Shown here: piece by piece, positions 52,168 through 62,273 of the stretch
Position numbering within the stretch: the stretch's first letter is position 1
Layout: each line of letters begins with the position of its first letter
The notes under the pieces: model-generated
The model's input: only the letters and a program-made list of their open reading frames with translations
Told to the model about the DNA's origin: nothing
Database searches by the model: none
Position numbers and translations under genes: made by a program
Assembly: GCF_900176515.1 (NCBI RefSeq)
Contig: NZ_FWXV01000015.1
Coordinates: forward strand, 1-64,000
Direction of reading: 5' to 3'
DNA length: 64,000 nt
Source of the DNA: Kibdelosporangium aridum
GTDB taxonomy: Bacteria; Actinomycetota; Actinomycetes; Mycobacteriales; Pseudonocardiaceae

Positions 52168-55100
52168 ATGTCCGAGGATCGCGAGCGGCACAGGCTGGAA
52201 GCACTGTACGAAAGCGACCGGCAAGTCCGGGATGCCCGACCGGACGAGCAGGTCATGGCCACCGTGAATCGACCGGGAATCAGTGTCCCCGAGATCGTCG
52301 CCACGCTGGTCGAGGCCTATGCCGACCGGCCGGTGTTCGGCCAGCGGGCAACACAACCAGTTACCGACCCGGCCTCCGGCCGGACGTCGTTGCAGCTGCT
52401 TCCACACTTCTCCACCATCACTTACCGTGAGCTTGGTGTCCTGGTGGATGCCATCGCCGCGGAATGGCGGCAGACGCTGCGAGAAGGCGACTTCGTGGCC
52501 GTGCTGGGCTTCGGCAGCTCTGACCTCGTCACCATTGACCTGGCGTGCGCGCGGCTGGCTGCCGTCATCGTGCCGCTGCAGGCGAGCGGGACGGCCGCGA
52601 GCCTCAAGCCGATCATCCACCAGACCGGCCCGCGCATCCTGGCGTCCAGTGTGGAGTTGCTGGATGTCGCACTCGACGTCGTCGCCGACAGCACGACGGT
52701 GCGGCGCATCGTGGTGTTCGACTACCACCCCGAGGTGGATGACGAGCGGGGGCGGCTCGAAGCCGCCCGCGCCCGGCTCACCGAGGTCCAGATCGACACC
52801 CTGGCCGACGTGATCGACCGCGGTCGGCTGATGCCTCCGCCGCCGGTGCCCATCCTGGTGCCGGACCGGCTGTCCACGTTGATCTACACCTCCGGCAGCA
52901 CCGGCACGCCGAAAGGCGCGATGTACACCGAACAACTCGTTGTGGCCCAATGGCAACGGTGCATCCCCCGCCCGGCGGATCTGCCGGTGATCAGCGTCTG
53001 CTACCTGCCGCAGAGCCATGTCATCGGCCGTGGACTGGTGGAGATGACGTTGGCCTGGGGCGGCACGGTCAACTTCACCGCCAAGAGCGACCTGTCGACC
53101 CTGTTCGAGGACATCGCGTTGGTACGGCCCACCGAAGCGCCATGGGTGCCGAGGGTCTGGGACATGGTCTACCAGCGCTACCAGATCGAGCTGGCGGAGC
53201 GGGACGGTGACGCCGCAGCGACCCGCGCCTGGATCCGGGACGAACTTCTTGGCGGACGGATCCTGCGAGCGGTCACCGGCTCCGCACCGTTGTCCGCGGA
53301 GATCACCGAAGTGGTCGAAGCATGCCTCGAGCTTCCGCTGCACGACATCTACGGCTCGACCGAGGCGGGCATCGTCATGCAGGATCACCAGATCCTCCAG
53401 CCGCCGGTCCTCGAGCACCGGCTGGCCGATGTGCCGGAACTCGGCTACTTCCGCACCGACTCGCCCCATCCCCGTGGTGAGCTGCAAATCAAGAGCGAGA
53501 TCCTGGTCCCCGGCTACTACAAACGTCCCGACATCACCGCCGACGTGTTCACCCAGGACGGTTTCTACCGCACCGGGGACGTGATGGCCGAGGTCAGCCC
53601 GGGCGAGCTGGTGTACGTCGACCGCCGCAACAACGTGCAGAAGCTCTCCCAGGGCGAGTTCGTAACCGTGTCCACACTGGAGGCTCTGTTCGTTGCCGCC
53701 GATCTGGTCCGGCAGATCTTCGTCTACGGCAGCAGCGAACGGCCCTATTTGCTCGCCGTCGTCGTGCCGACGCCGGAAGCGCTCGAGTCCGCCGGCGGTG
53801 ACGCCGACGCGCTCAAGCCACGGCTGATCGAGTCGATCCAGCGGCTGGCCAAGGAGAAGGAGCTCAACTCCTACGAGATCCCCCGGGACATCATCGTCGA
53901 GACCGAGCCATTCAGCATCGAGAACGGACTGTTGTCCGGCCTGCGGAAGCTGTTGCGCCCCCAGCTCAAGAAGCACTACGGCCCACGCCTGGAGCAGATG
54001 TACGACGAACTCGCCGACCGCGAGATCCAAGAGCTGAACGAACTACGCCAGGCAAGCAACGACCAACGGGTGTCCGACACGGTGGTCCGCGCGGCCAAGG
54101 CCGTGCTGGGGTCGACCGTCTCGCTGCCGCCGGACACGCATTTCATGGATCTGGGCGGCGACTCACTGTCCGCGCTGACGTTCTCGAACCTGCTGACCGA
54201 GATCTTCGGTGTCGACGTGCCGGTGAGCGTCATCATCAGTCCGGCCACCGATCTACGCTCGCTCGGTGCTTACGTCGAGGCTGCGCTGGCATCCGGCGCC
54301 ACCCGGTCCACCTTCGAGGCGGTGCATGGCAAAGGCAGCACGTCCGCCCGTGCGGAAGACCTCAAGCTGGACAAGTTCATCGCCCCCGAGACCCTCGCCG
54401 CGGCGAAGACGTTGCCGCGACCGGAAAGCCCGGCGCGCACCGTCCTGCTCACCGGCGCGAACGGCTACCTCGGACGGTTCCTGTGCCTGGAGTGGCTCGA
54501 ACGGGTCGCGGAGGTCGGCGGCAAGCTCGTGTGCGTTGTCCGGGGCGCCACAACGCAAGCAGCCCACGTGAGGCTCGAGGAAGCGTTCGACAGCGGTGAC
54601 GCCGAACTGCTGCGGCGTTTCCACACGGCCGCGGCCGGCCACATCGAAGTGCTGGCGGGTGACATCAGCGAACCGAACATGGGCCTCGACGACCACACCT
54701 GGAACAGGCTCGCCGAGACCGTCGACCTGATCGTGCACCAGGCCGCGCTGGTCAACCACATGCTGCCGTACGACCAATTGTTCGGCCCGAACGTGGCCGG
54801 CACGGCCGAGCTGATCCGGATGGCCGTGACGAGCCGGCTCAAGGCGGTCAGCTACTTGTCCACGGTCGCGGTGGTCGCCGAGCAGACGTCGTCCCCCGCG
54901 GAAGATCCGGACATCCGGACGACGAGCCCGGTGCGTCACCTCGACGACAGCTACGCCAACGGTTATGCCACAAGCAAATGGGCGGGTGAAGTGCTTCTGC
55001 GGGAGGCGCACGATCTGTGCGGCCTGCCGGTGACGACGTTCCGGTCGGACATGATCCTCGCACACAGCCGCTACCGCGGGCAGTTGAACGTGCCGGACAT

Positions 55101-55605
55101 GTTCACCCGGTTGCTGCTCAGCCTGATCGTCACCGGCATCGCGCCGCTTTCCTTCTACCGCAATGACATATCGAACCCGCACTACGACGGGCTGCCGGTG
55201 GACTTCACCGCCGAGGCGATCGCGACGCTCAGCAACGTCACGGCGGGCTACCACACGTACAACGTCCTCAACACCTACGACGACGGTGTCTCGCTGGACG
55301 TGTTCGTCGACTGGCTCAACGAGGCAGGTCACCGCATCCAGCGCATTGATTCCTACGCCGAGTGGCTGGAGCGGTTCGAGACGGTGCTGCGTGCCTTGCC
55401 GGAGAAGCAGAAGCAGCACTCGGTGCTGCCCCTGCTTCACGCGTTCGCCAAGCCCGACGAGAACAACAGCCTTGGCATTCCGGCCGACCGCTTCCGCGCG
55501 GCGGTCCAGAAAGCCGGGGTCGGCCCGGACAAGGACGTCCCGCACATCACCAAGGAGCTGATCGGCAAGTACGCCACCGACCTGGCCCAGCTCGGCTTGA
55601 TCTAG
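52168..55605 (+). CDS. car: Carboxylic acid reductase (adenylation-thiolation-reductase)
   Basis: A 1145-residue protein that reduces carboxylic acids to aldehydes with ATP and NADPH. The adenylation domain has YTSGSTGTPKGAM (about 240) and DIYGSTEAG; the carrier domain has LGGDSLSAL (Ser near 665, needs phosphopantetheinylation); the reductase domain has LLTGANGYLGRF (about 760) and Y-x3-K in YANGYATSKWAGE. Length and order match CAR of mycobacteria and Nocardia. ATG 52168 follows AGGAGG at 7 bases. No phosphopantetheinyl transferase gene is nearby. It converges on the peptidase gene with overlapping stops. Whether it serves the terpenoid cluster is unknown; it is 10 kb outside. Confidence 0.93.
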   Translation: MSEDRERHRLEALYESDRQVRDARPDEQVMATVNRPGISVPEIVATLVEAYADRPVFGQRATQPVTDPASGRTSLQLLPHFSTITYRELGVLVDAIAAEWRQTLREGDFVAVLGFGSSDLVTIDLACARLAAVIVPLQASGTAASLKPIIHQTGPRILASSVELLDVALDVVADSTTVRRIVVFDYHPEVDDERGRLEAARARLTEVQIDTLADVIDRGRLMPPPPVPILVPDRLSTLIYTSGSTGTPKGAMYTEQLVVAQWQRCIPRPADLPVISVCYLPQSHVIGRGLVEMTLAWGGTVNFTAKSDLSTLFEDIALVRPTEAPWVPRVWDMVYQRYQIELAERDGDAAATRAWIRDELLGGRILRAVTGSAPLSAEITEVVEACLELPLHDIYGSTEAGIVMQDHQILQPPVLEHRLADVPELGYFRTDSPHPRGELQIKSEILVPGYYKRPDITADVFTQDGFYRTGDVMAEVSPGELVYVDRRNNVQKLSQGEFVTVSTLEALFVAADLVRQIFVYGSSERPYLLAVVVPTPEALESAGGDADALKPRLIESIQRLAKEKELNSYEIPRDIIVETEPFSIENGLLSGLRKLLRPQLKKHYGPRLEQMYDELADREIQELNELRQASNDQRVSDTVVRAAKAVLGSTVSLPPDTHFMDLGGDSLSALTFSNLLTEIFGVDVPVSVIISPATDLRSLGAYVEAALASGATRSTFEAVHGKGSTSARAEDLKLDKFIAPETLAAAKTLPRPESPARTVLLTGANGYLGRFLCLEWLERVAEVGGKLVCVVRGATTQAAHVRLEEAFDSGDAELLRRFHTAAAGHIEVLAGDISEPNMGLDDHTWNRLAETVDLIVHQAALVNHMLPYDQLFGPNVAGTAELIRMAVTSRLKAVSYLSTVAVVAEQTSSPAEDPDIRTTSPVRHLDDSYANGYATSKWAGEVLLREAHDLCGLPVTTFRSDMILAHSRYRGQLNVPDMFTRLLLSLIVTGIAPLSFYRNDISNPHYDGLPVDFTAEAIATLSNVTAGYHTYNVLNTYDDGVSLDVFVDWLNEAGHRIQRIDSYAEWLERFETVLRALPEKQKQHSVLPLLHAFAKPDENNSLGIPADRFRAAVQKAGVGPDKDVPHITKELIGKYATDLAQLGLI

Positions 55606-56372
55606 CGGTCGGCTGGCAGCTCTTCCACGCCTTCACGCGACACGCCGCAGCTCGGGGCCGACCAGAACCGGGTGGACCGGTGTGCGACGTGGACATGGTC
55701 GTCGTGGCCGACGTAGCCGGGGCCGAGGATCTCACTGAAGCCGTGGTTGCGCGCCTGCCGGGCCAACGCGCAGAAACCCTGCGACCCGGCACCGAGATCG
55801 ACGGCGTCGCCGTAGAGGTGCCGGCTCGCGGGCGCGCCACCGACCGCGTTGTTGCAGGAAACGCTGCGGAAGCCGCCGTTGACGTCGATCGGCCTGTCCC
55901 CCATGGCATGCCGCATGGCCTGCAGCTTCCACATCGACACGAGCGCGTTGGCCCGTGCGGTCGCCGCGGACACGTTGCCGCCTGACCAGTCGGAGTTGCA
56001 GTTGTTCAGTTCGTCGTAGGTGAAGTTGACCGGGGTGCAGTCGTTGTCCTGCAACTCGTAGATCTTGCTGAACGTGGCGGGACCGGCGATGCCGTCCGCA
56101 CCGAGCCCATAGGCCTGTTGGAACCGGGTCACGGCGGCTTTGGTGCCGGGACCGAACTGCCCGTCAAGGGCGAGCACACCGCCATAGCCTGGATAACCCG
56201 CCACCCGGATCTGCAGCTGCCGCACGTCGTCTCCCGACGCGCCCTCGGAAAGCGTGCGCCCCCACGTGTAGCAGGCGTCAAGCGGAGCCGGGTCGGCGCT
56301 GGCGGGGGTGACAACGCCAGCACCGATCGCGGCCGTGATGGCGAAGAGGGATAACACCGATCGAAGGTTCAT
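55602..56372 (-). CDS. Secreted zinc D-Ala-D-Ala carboxypeptidase (peptidase M15) with peptidoglycan-binding domain
   Basis: A 256-residue exported peptidase resembling the Streptomyces albus G DD-carboxypeptidase. The signal peptide ends near ASA (residue 27). A peptidoglycan-binding domain follows (about 40-100, SGDDVRQLQIRVAGYPG and LDGQFGPGTKAAVTRFQQAY). The M15 domain (about 125-250) has zinc ligands in SRHLYGDAVDLG (H-x6-D pattern) and GHDDHVHVAH (HxH). It trims cross-bridge peptides outside the cell. The start at 56372 begins the clean signal sequence; six codons upstream in frame are ignored. Confidence 0.9.
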   Translation of the reverse strand: MNLRSVLSLFAITAAIGAGVVTPASADPAPLDACYTWGRTLSEGASGDDVRQLQIRVAGYPGYGGVLALDGQFGPGTKAAVTRFQQAYGLGADGIAGPATFSKIYELQDNDCTPVNFTYDELNNCNSDWSGGNVSAATARANALVSMWKLQAMRHAMGDRPIDVNGGFRSVSCNNAVGGAPASRHLYGDAVDLGAGSQGFCALARQARNHGFSEILGPGYVGHDDHVHVAHRSTRFWSAPSCGVSREGVEELPADR

Positions 56373-56503
56373 CCAGCAACACCTTTCGAACACAGGGAAG
56401 TGTCGCCGGAGCGTGGCGAGCCCAGCACCGGATTGTCAAGAAGCAACCAAGTAAATCGCAGGTTCGCGCAGAAGCAACCACTCGGACGGCGCAAGGCGAA
56501 CAG

Positions 56504-57868
56504 TCAGCCGGCCAGCTTGGCGTGGAGATCGATGCCGTTGGTGCCAGTGACGATCGCCTTGACGATGTCGCCAGGCTGCAGCCCTTCTCCCCCGTCGATG
56601 CTGACTTTGCCGTCGACGTCCGGCGCCTGGTGTTCAGCCCAGCCGTCGGTGCCGGGTCCGACGAGGACGTCGATCACGGCGCCGATGCGTTCTTCGGCAC
56701 GCTGAGCGCACATCTCGTCAGCGAGGATCGCGAGTTCGTCGGCACGCTGTGCGATCAGCTCGGCAGGCACTTTGTCCTGGAAACCAGCCGCCTCGGTGCC
56801 TTCTTCGTCGGAGTACCCGAAGACGCCGATGGCATCGAGCCGCGCCTGCGTGACGAACTGGCGCAACTGCGCGAAGTCCGATTCGGACTCGCCGGGGAAG
56901 CCGACGATGAAGTTGGACCGGATGCCCACGTCCGGGTTCAGCGCCCGGATCGACCCGATCAGCTCGAGAAACCTCTCCCGGTCACCGAATCGCCGCATCC
57001 GGCGCAGCACCGGCCCGCTCGCGTGCTGGAACGGCAGGTCGAAGTACGGTGTGACGCCAGGGGTCGAGGTGATCACCTCGATCAGGCCGGGCCGCAACTC
57101 GGCCGGCTGCAGGTAGTTCAGCCGTACCCGGTCGACCACCGCGGCCAGCCTCGGCAACAGCTTGTCCAGCGCCCGGATGTCACCGAGATCCTTGCCGTAG
57201 GACGTGGAGTTCTCGCTGACCAGGATGACTTCCCGAACACCGTGCGCGGCAAGCCACTCCGCCTCGGCCACGATCTCGTCCGGGGTACGCGAGACGAACG
57301 CGCCACGGAAGCTGGGAATGGCACAGAAAGCACAGCGGCGGTCGCATCCGGATGCCAGTTTCAGCGGCGCGACCGGGCCGCCGCCAAGCCTGTGCCGCAG
57401 TACTCGCGGCCCGCTTGCCGGTGCGTGGCCCGGCACGTGCGTCTCGGATTCCCTGCGTCGCACCGGAGTCAGCGGAAGCAACGTTCTCCGGTCTTGCGGA
57501 GTGTGCGCGGGCTTGGCGCGCCCCTCCAGCACGTCGTCGAGACGCTCACCGATCTCGGGATAGTCGTCGAACGACAGCACGGCATTGGCCTCGGGCAACG
57601 CGTCGGCGAGTTCCTTGCCGTAGCGCTCCGCCATACAGCCCACCGCGACGACTTTGGCGCCCGACCCGGACGCCGCGAGCATGGCGTCGATCGACTCCTT
57701 CTTCGCCGACTCGATGAACCCGCAGGTGTTGACCATGACGACCGCGGCCTCGCCCGGCTCGGCGAGCCGCCACCCGGCTTGGTCAAGCCGGGCGGCGAGC
57801 TCATCCGAGTCGACCGAGTTGCGCGTGCAGCCCAGGGTCACCAGGGACACAGTGCGATCGGTCGTCAT
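56504..57868 (-). CDS. rimO: Ribosomal protein S12 methylthiotransferase RimO
   Basis: A 454-residue radical SAM methylthiotransferase that thiomethylates an Asp of ribosomal protein S12. The N-terminal UPF0004 domain has Cys at TLGCTRN, NTCGF and VGCMAERY (auxiliary cluster). The radical SAM motif is GCDRRCAFCAIP (about residue 173-182) and a C-terminal TRAM domain follows. YGKDLGDIRALDKLLP is RimO-like, not MiaB-like. It is a conserved housekeeping gene, here with a small secreted protein gene directly upstream. Confidence 0.93.
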   Translation of the reverse strand: MTTDRTVSLVTLGCTRNSVDSDELAARLDQAGWRLAEPGEAAVVMVNTCGFIESAKKESIDAMLAASGSGAKVVAVGCMAERYGKELADALPEANAVLSFDDYPEIGERLDDVLEGRAKPAHTPQDRRTLLPLTPVRRRESETHVPGHAPASGPRVLRHRLGGGPVAPLKLASGCDRRCAFCAIPSFRGAFVSRTPDEIVAEAEWLAAHGVREVILVSENSTSYGKDLGDIRALDKLLPRLAAVVDRVRLNYLQPAELRPGLIEVITSTPGVTPYFDLPFQHASGPVLRRMRRFGDRERFLELIGSIRALNPDVGIRSNFIVGFPGESESDFAQLRQFVTQARLDAIGVFGYSDEEGTEAAGFQDKVPAELIAQRADELAILADEMCAQRAEERIGAVIDVLVGPGTDGWAEHQAPDVDGKVSIDGGEGLQPGDIVKAIVTGTNGIDLHAKLAG

Positions 57869-57871
57869 CGG

Positions 57872-58087
57872 CTACTCGGCGATCTGATAGCGGGTGGTCG
57901 GCTGGTCCGGGCTCTGCACCTTGCACGTGCCAGCCGGACAGTCACCACCCTGGGCGCCAGCGACAACGACGTCCGAACCAACCTCCGGTATCGCAGCGCT
58001 CGCGCCGAGATACGCGGTGACGACGAACCCACTGGCCAGCAGGACGCGGGCAACCTTGCGCAACCCGCTCACCTCGTACACACCCAC
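57872..58087 (-). CDS. Small exported or membrane-anchored protein, unknown
   Basis: A 71-residue protein with a basic start (GLRKVAR), one hydrophobic segment (VLLASGFVVTAYLGASAAI) and a polar tail with two Cys (GDCPAGTCKV). The Cys pair could form a disulfide outside the membrane. It ends 3 bases before the rimO start, so it is probably co-transcribed with it. I do not recognise a family. Confidence 0.65.
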   Translation of the reverse strand: MGVYEVSGLRKVARVLLASGFVVTAYLGASAAIPEVGSDVVVAGAQGGDCPAGTCKVQSPDQPTTRYQIAE

Positions 58088-58255
58088 ACATTTGCCACGC
58101 TGCTCGCCTGCGCGAGCGGGCGGCGGCTGGGTGCGACTGCGGCGTTCTTCAGCGATCTGCCTGATCGTGTTCAGGATTCCCCCTAGTCATGAGGTCCTTC
58201 ACTACCGTCAAGGCACCATCGCACCGTCTGCTTGCGACATTCTTGTGATCGTCTG

Positions 58256-59113
58256 TCAGCTGGGTCCGTAGTTCGTCACGCGCCCGCCGACGTTGACGCG
58301 CACACCGTTGCGCATCGCGTAACCCCGGTAGGCCTGAGTGCCTTCGTAGAAGGTCCAGCCACCGATGGTCTGGTTGTTCACGCTGATGTGCGTGTTGCCC
58401 CGCAGCAACGAGAAGTGCACGTGCGCACCTGTGCTCGACCCGCCGCAGGGCAGCTCGTTGCCGATATGACCGAGGTAGGTCCCCGTCTGCACGTTCGAGC
58501 CGTCAGGAAGCGTTGTGAGGTCGTACATGTGGTAGTAGGTCGTGCTGAGCCCGTTGGCATGCACGACTTTCACCAGCGCACTACGGCCACGAATGCAGCT
58601 CTTGTAGACCTTTCCGGGCCCAGCGGACAGCACACGACCGTCACCGCCGTTGAAGTCGATCGAGCTGAACGGCCGGCTCTGACCGCTGTTGCCGTGCGGG
58701 CCGCCGCCCATCCACCAGGCGACACCTTGCGGCCACGGCAGCCCGAGCCCGGTCTCGGCGAGCGGCTGGACGCCGGTGAACAGCTCCTTTTCGCTGTCGC
58801 TGACCACTTCGCGGGGTGCTTGCCGGACAAGTTCGGCGAAACCGGCGGTGCCTTCCAGGCCGATCCGCCATTTCTTGCCGACATTGTGGGCCACGAACAA
58901 GGCGCTTCTCGGCGACTCGTGCGCGTCCGCGGGCAATGGCACGGTGCTCGACCCGAAGACCCAGCCGTCATGGGTACGGCTCGGCTCGACAAGCGCGTCG
59001 CTCGCCGCCATCGTCTTGCGTACTTCGTCCGTCAAGCTGGGCGCGGCGGCGGCCGCGGGCGTGACAACGAACGCCCCTAATGCGACCACGACCATAGCTC
59101 TGACCAGAAACAT
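58256..59113 (-). CDS. Secreted M23 metallopeptidase (beta-lytic type)
   Basis: A 285-residue exported peptidase. The signal peptide runs to about residue 23. The catalytic domain has GGGPHGNSG followed by SSIDFNGGDG, as in M23A beta-lytic endopeptidases where the His and the Asp bind zinc, and HVHFSL as the HxH motif. It likely cleaves peptidoglycan peptide bridges. The start at 59113 follows GGAGGAC. The gene diverges from the HTH gene. Confidence 0.85.
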   Translation of the reverse strand: MFLVRAMVVVALGAFVVTPAAAAAPSLTDEVRKTMAASDALVEPSRTHDGWVFGSSTVPLPADAHESPRSALFVAHNVGKKWRIGLEGTAGFAELVRQAPREVVSDSEKELFTGVQPLAETGLGLPWPQGVAWWMGGGPHGNSGQSRPFSSIDFNGGDGRVLSAGPGKVYKSCIRGRSALVKVVHANGLSTTYYHMYDLTTLPDGSNVQTGTYLGHIGNELPCGGSSTGAHVHFSLLRGNTHISVNNQTIGGWTFYEGTQAYRGYAMRNGVRVNVGGRVTNYGPS

Positions 59114-59337
59114 GTGTCCTCCAGCAGGGATAGGGACACGAGCAGGGAGTGACCGGTCAGCACGAAAGAAATACCCGGGCAGTGTGCGGCGTCAAGCCGT
59201 TCGCCCCGGCCAAGCCGCAATCCTTGAACACCCGGTTCAAAACTGTGAATGACCGTGACCAGCGCGGCTGTCTGGCGTTAGATGAACAACGCGCGCGAAG
59301 ACTGTGTTCGTTCACAGAATCAACCGGGGGTGAACGT

Positions 59338-60216
59338 ATGCCGGAGCAATTCCATTCCGTGCTCAGAGCGGCCATCGAGGACAGCGGGCTGACACTGGAC
59401 CGGTTGCGCCACCGGCTGGCCCAGCGCGGCATCCAGGTCAGCGTGACCAGCCTGAGCTATTGGCAGCAGGGGCGCAGCCGGCCGGAACGCGCCGATTCGT
59501 TGCGGGCGGTGCACGCGATCGAGAACATCCTGGGAATGCCCCGGCATTCGCTGGCCGCGTTGCTGGGCCCGCCCCGGCCTCGCGGTCGCTGGACCAAACG
59601 GGACCGGGATTACGACGGGATTCTCGCGCCATCCGACGCGCTGGCCGAGGCCGTCACGCCAATGATCGGCCCGTCGGACTCGAAACTCCGCGTGTTCAGC
59701 CAAGAAGACAGCGTGCTGGTCGGCGCCGGCCGGGCAATCCAGTCCGTGCACACCCGTTTCGTGGTCGAGGCGACCGCCGACGGCCCGGACAGACATGTCG
59801 CGGTCTATTGCGCCGAACCCGGCACCGATTCCGCAGACATCACCGTGAAAGCCGTGGCGAACTGCCGTCTCGGCCGGGTGCGACGACACCCCGGGGCGGC
59901 CGTGATCGCCGCGGAACTGCTCTTCGATCGCCGGCTTCGATTCGGTGAAACCCAATTCTTCGACTACGCCATCACCATTTCCGCACCGGCGGCCAGTTTC
60001 GACTACCGCCGCGGCTTCCGGTATCCGGCCGACGTCTACGTGTTGCGGGTCCAGTTCGACGTCCTGCCCGCCCGTGTGCACGGATTCACCCAGGTCAAAC
60101 CGCACGGGACCGTCACCGTCGAAGACGAGCTGATCGTCACTTCCGGACAGTGGGTGCACCGCGCCGAACGCGCCGTCAAGCCCGGTGTGATCGGTATCGG
60201 CTGGGAGTGGGACTAA
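59338..60216 (+). CDS. HTH-domain regulator of unknown role
   Basis: A 292-residue protein with an N-terminal Xre-like helix-turn-helix (RAAIEDSGLTLDRLRHRLAQRGIQVSVTSLSYWQQG, about 8-45) and a C-terminal beta-rich region (DSKLRVFSQEDSVLVGAG onward) that I cannot assign. No membrane segment is seen. ATG 59338 was chosen since the HTH begins there and GGGGG lies upstream; the longer frame covers the promoter. It overlaps the stop of the convergent flavin oxidase by four bases. Confidence 0.75.
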   Translation: MPEQFHSVLRAAIEDSGLTLDRLRHRLAQRGIQVSVTSLSYWQQGRSRPERADSLRAVHAIENILGMPRHSLAALLGPPRPRGRWTKRDRDYDGILAPSDALAEAVTPMIGPSDSKLRVFSQEDSVLVGAGRAIQSVHTRFVVEATADGPDRHVAVYCAEPGTDSADITVKAVANCRLGRVRRHPGAAVIAAELLFDRRLRFGETQFFDYAITISAPAASFDYRRGFRYPADVYVLRVQFDVLPARVHGFTQVKPHGTVTVEDELIVTSGQWVHRAERAVKPGVIGIGWEWD

Positions 60217-61592
60217 CGCGGCGGGATGTTGTGGTTGACGCGGAACAGGTTCCGGGGGTCGTACGTGGTCTTCACGTCGACCAGCCGCTGGTAGTCCGCG
60301 TCCGCGTATCCCCGGCGAACGGCTTCGGATGTCGTGTCGTCGTTGAACATGAACCCAGGCAGCATCCGCCCGGTGTCCCACGGCCCCAGCACACGGACCA
60401 GCTCGGACAGCGTACGGAGAACCCTTTCCCGGTAGTGCGTGGCGTTCATCCGCGCGGGCAGGCTGGCGAACATGTGGAACGCCGCGTCCTGCCTGCCGAC
60501 GGCCGCGTCCCGGGTGAGTGGGCGGGCCAGCGCGCCACCGAGGTGACGCAGTTCGACGCCGCCGAACGGGACGTCGTTGTCCGGTCCAAGCAGGCCGATC
60601 AACTTCTCGACGGCGGTGTCGTCGAGGTCGGTGAGCAACGCGGACCGGTTGTTGGCCGGGGTCGGCCGGAACGGGTCGTGGTAGATCTCTTCAATGTCCG
60701 CATAGGACATGTCCGCGACTTCGTCCAGCTCCGGTCCCAATGCCCGCAACGGCGCGACCAGCCGTTCGCCCTCGGCCGGGTCGCCGGCGTACGCGATGCG
60801 CACGGTGGTGAAGAACCGGCCGCGGATCTCGGCGGGCATCATCGGGATGTCCGGGTAGCGGATGAAGATGATCGACGAGGTCATCTCGTCCGGCAGTGTC
60901 GACGTCCAGTCGATGTACGTAGGCAGCACCCGCTCGGCGTGCTTGCCGTCGAAGAACAAACTGCCGCCGTAGATCCGTGGCAGGTTCAGCAGGTCGATCT
61001 CCGCGGCGACCACCACGCCGAAGTTGCTCTTGCCGCCCCGCACCGCCCAGAACAGGTCCGGTTCGCGCTCAGGCGACGTGGTACGCAACTCGCCATCAGC
61101 GGTGACGACGTCCAATGACCGCACGGTGTTCGCGGCGAACCCGTACGTCCTTGCCAGCACCGGGAGTCCACCACCGGTGAGGTACCCCATGACGCCGATG
61201 TAGGTCGACGAGCCGCACAGCGGCGCAAGGCCATGGCTGATGGCGGCTTCGATGACCTGCCCCCACCGCAACCCGGCTTCAATACGGGCAGTCCTGGCGT
61301 CGCTGTCCACGGTCACGCCAGCGAGGCGACTGGTGTTGATGTACACAGCGCCATCCGCGGGCACTGAAATGCCGTGCCCGGTTGACTGAACCGCGATCGG
61401 CAGGTCCGCACGCGACGCGTATCGCACGGCCTCGACGACATCCGCCGTGTCCTCCGCGAGGACGATCACCTCGGGGTGGTGCTCGACCGTGAGGTTCCAT
61501 CCGGTACGAGCCTTGTCGTAGTCCTCGTCCCCCGGCAGCGCGATCCGCCCGCGTAACGCCGCGCCCAGACTGGCCGGACTGTCAATGGTCAC
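60213..61592 (-). CDS. FAD-linked oxidase, berberine-bridge-enzyme type
   Basis: A 459-residue flavoprotein oxidase. The FAD-binding PP-loop domain has STGHGIS, with the His that normally binds FAD covalently, then APLCGSSTYIGVMGYLTGGG. The Cys in PLCG is not at the spot of the second covalent link (CPTVGxxG), so a single His link is expected. The C-terminal BBE motif is YDPRNLFRVNHNI. Actinobacterial relatives oxidise sugars, alkaloids or antibiotic intermediates. It stands alone, about 19 kb beyond the terpenoid cluster, so no link is claimed. Confidence 0.88.
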   Translation of the reverse strand: MTIDSPASLGAALRGRIALPGDEDYDKARTGWNLTVEHHPEVIVLAEDTADVVEAVRYASRADLPIAVQSTGHGISVPADGAVYINTSRLAGVTVDSDARTARIEAGLRWGQVIEAAISHGLAPLCGSSTYIGVMGYLTGGGLPVLARTYGFAANTVRSLDVVTADGELRTTSPEREPDLFWAVRGGKSNFGVVVAAEIDLLNLPRIYGGSLFFDGKHAERVLPTYIDWTSTLPDEMTSSIIFIRYPDIPMMPAEIRGRFFTTVRIAYAGDPAEGERLVAPLRALGPELDEVADMSYADIEEIYHDPFRPTPANNRSALLTDLDDTAVEKLIGLLGPDNDVPFGGVELRHLGGALARPLTRDAAVGRQDAAFHMFASLPARMNATHYRERVLRTLSELVRVLGPWDTGRMLPGFMFNDDTTSEAVRRGYADADYQRLVDVKTTYDPRNLFRVNHNIPPR

Positions 61593-61767
61593 AAGGATTT
61601 ACCCTACGCACGCGGCTTTCCCGTGCAAGGAAGCACTTGTACGCCGTCCACAGACGAACAGCTGTCCATAGTGGACAAGATAGCGGCGGCTACGCCAAGC
61701 GGACGTACCATTCGGGTCGATGATCGACTACTCTGAGTTAGGTCAGATGAGAAAGGAGCAGGTACCC

Positions 61768-62160
61768 ATGGCCATCATCACCGGTGCACCGACCTGGACG
61801 ATCACGGTTGCCGGTGACATCGTCAGCTTCGACTACACCGGTTCGGACCGGTATTCGGTCCCGAGGGTCTGGGCAGGCCGAGGCCTGGGCATCACCCAGG
61901 CCGACCTCCCCGAGTTCGTTCAGGCACTGGCCAAAGTGCCGGACTACGAGAGCCTGGTGCCCTCGCAGGACGACCGGGCGGAGGGGAACGAGCCAACCTG
62001 GTCGAAACCCAGGTACGACCCCGATGAAGCGTTCGTCTATGTCACCGGCCCATGTCAGCTGCCCGTCCCACTTCCCGGTTACGCGCCGACGTCGACGTTC
62101 ACCATCAAACTGCGCCACGTCGCCGCGCTCCGGGCCCGGCTGACCGCATACCTGCGCTGA
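61768..62160 (+). CDS. Hypothetical small protein
   Basis: A 130-residue acidic protein of mixed beta composition (PTWTITVAGDIVSFDYTGSD near the start) with no signal peptide or membrane segment. ATG 61768 follows AAAGGAG; earlier in-frame ATGs at 61747 and 61720 are possible. It contains ITQADLPEFVQALAKVPDYE, probably helical. I do not recognise a family. Confidence 0.6.
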   Translation: MAIITGAPTWTITVAGDIVSFDYTGSDRYSVPRVWAGRGLGITQADLPEFVQALAKVPDYESLVPSQDDRAEGNEPTWSKPRYDPDEAFVYVTGPCQLPVPLPGYAPTSTFTIKLRHVAALRARLTAYLR

Positions 62161-62273
62161 CGAGACGTTCGCCGACGCACGCCGCGATCACCCGGGCGGC
62201 CGAACCCGTCGCCGGTTGAACAGCACGCCGGGCCTTTAGGATCAAGGGGCCGTCACCTACCCGAAGGACTGCC

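Noticed and set aside
52105..54030. A 641-codon minus-strand open frame opposite the carboxylic acid reductase
   Set aside because: Low-complexity composition rich in Asp, Val, His and Arg; the plus strand has unmistakable CAR domains.
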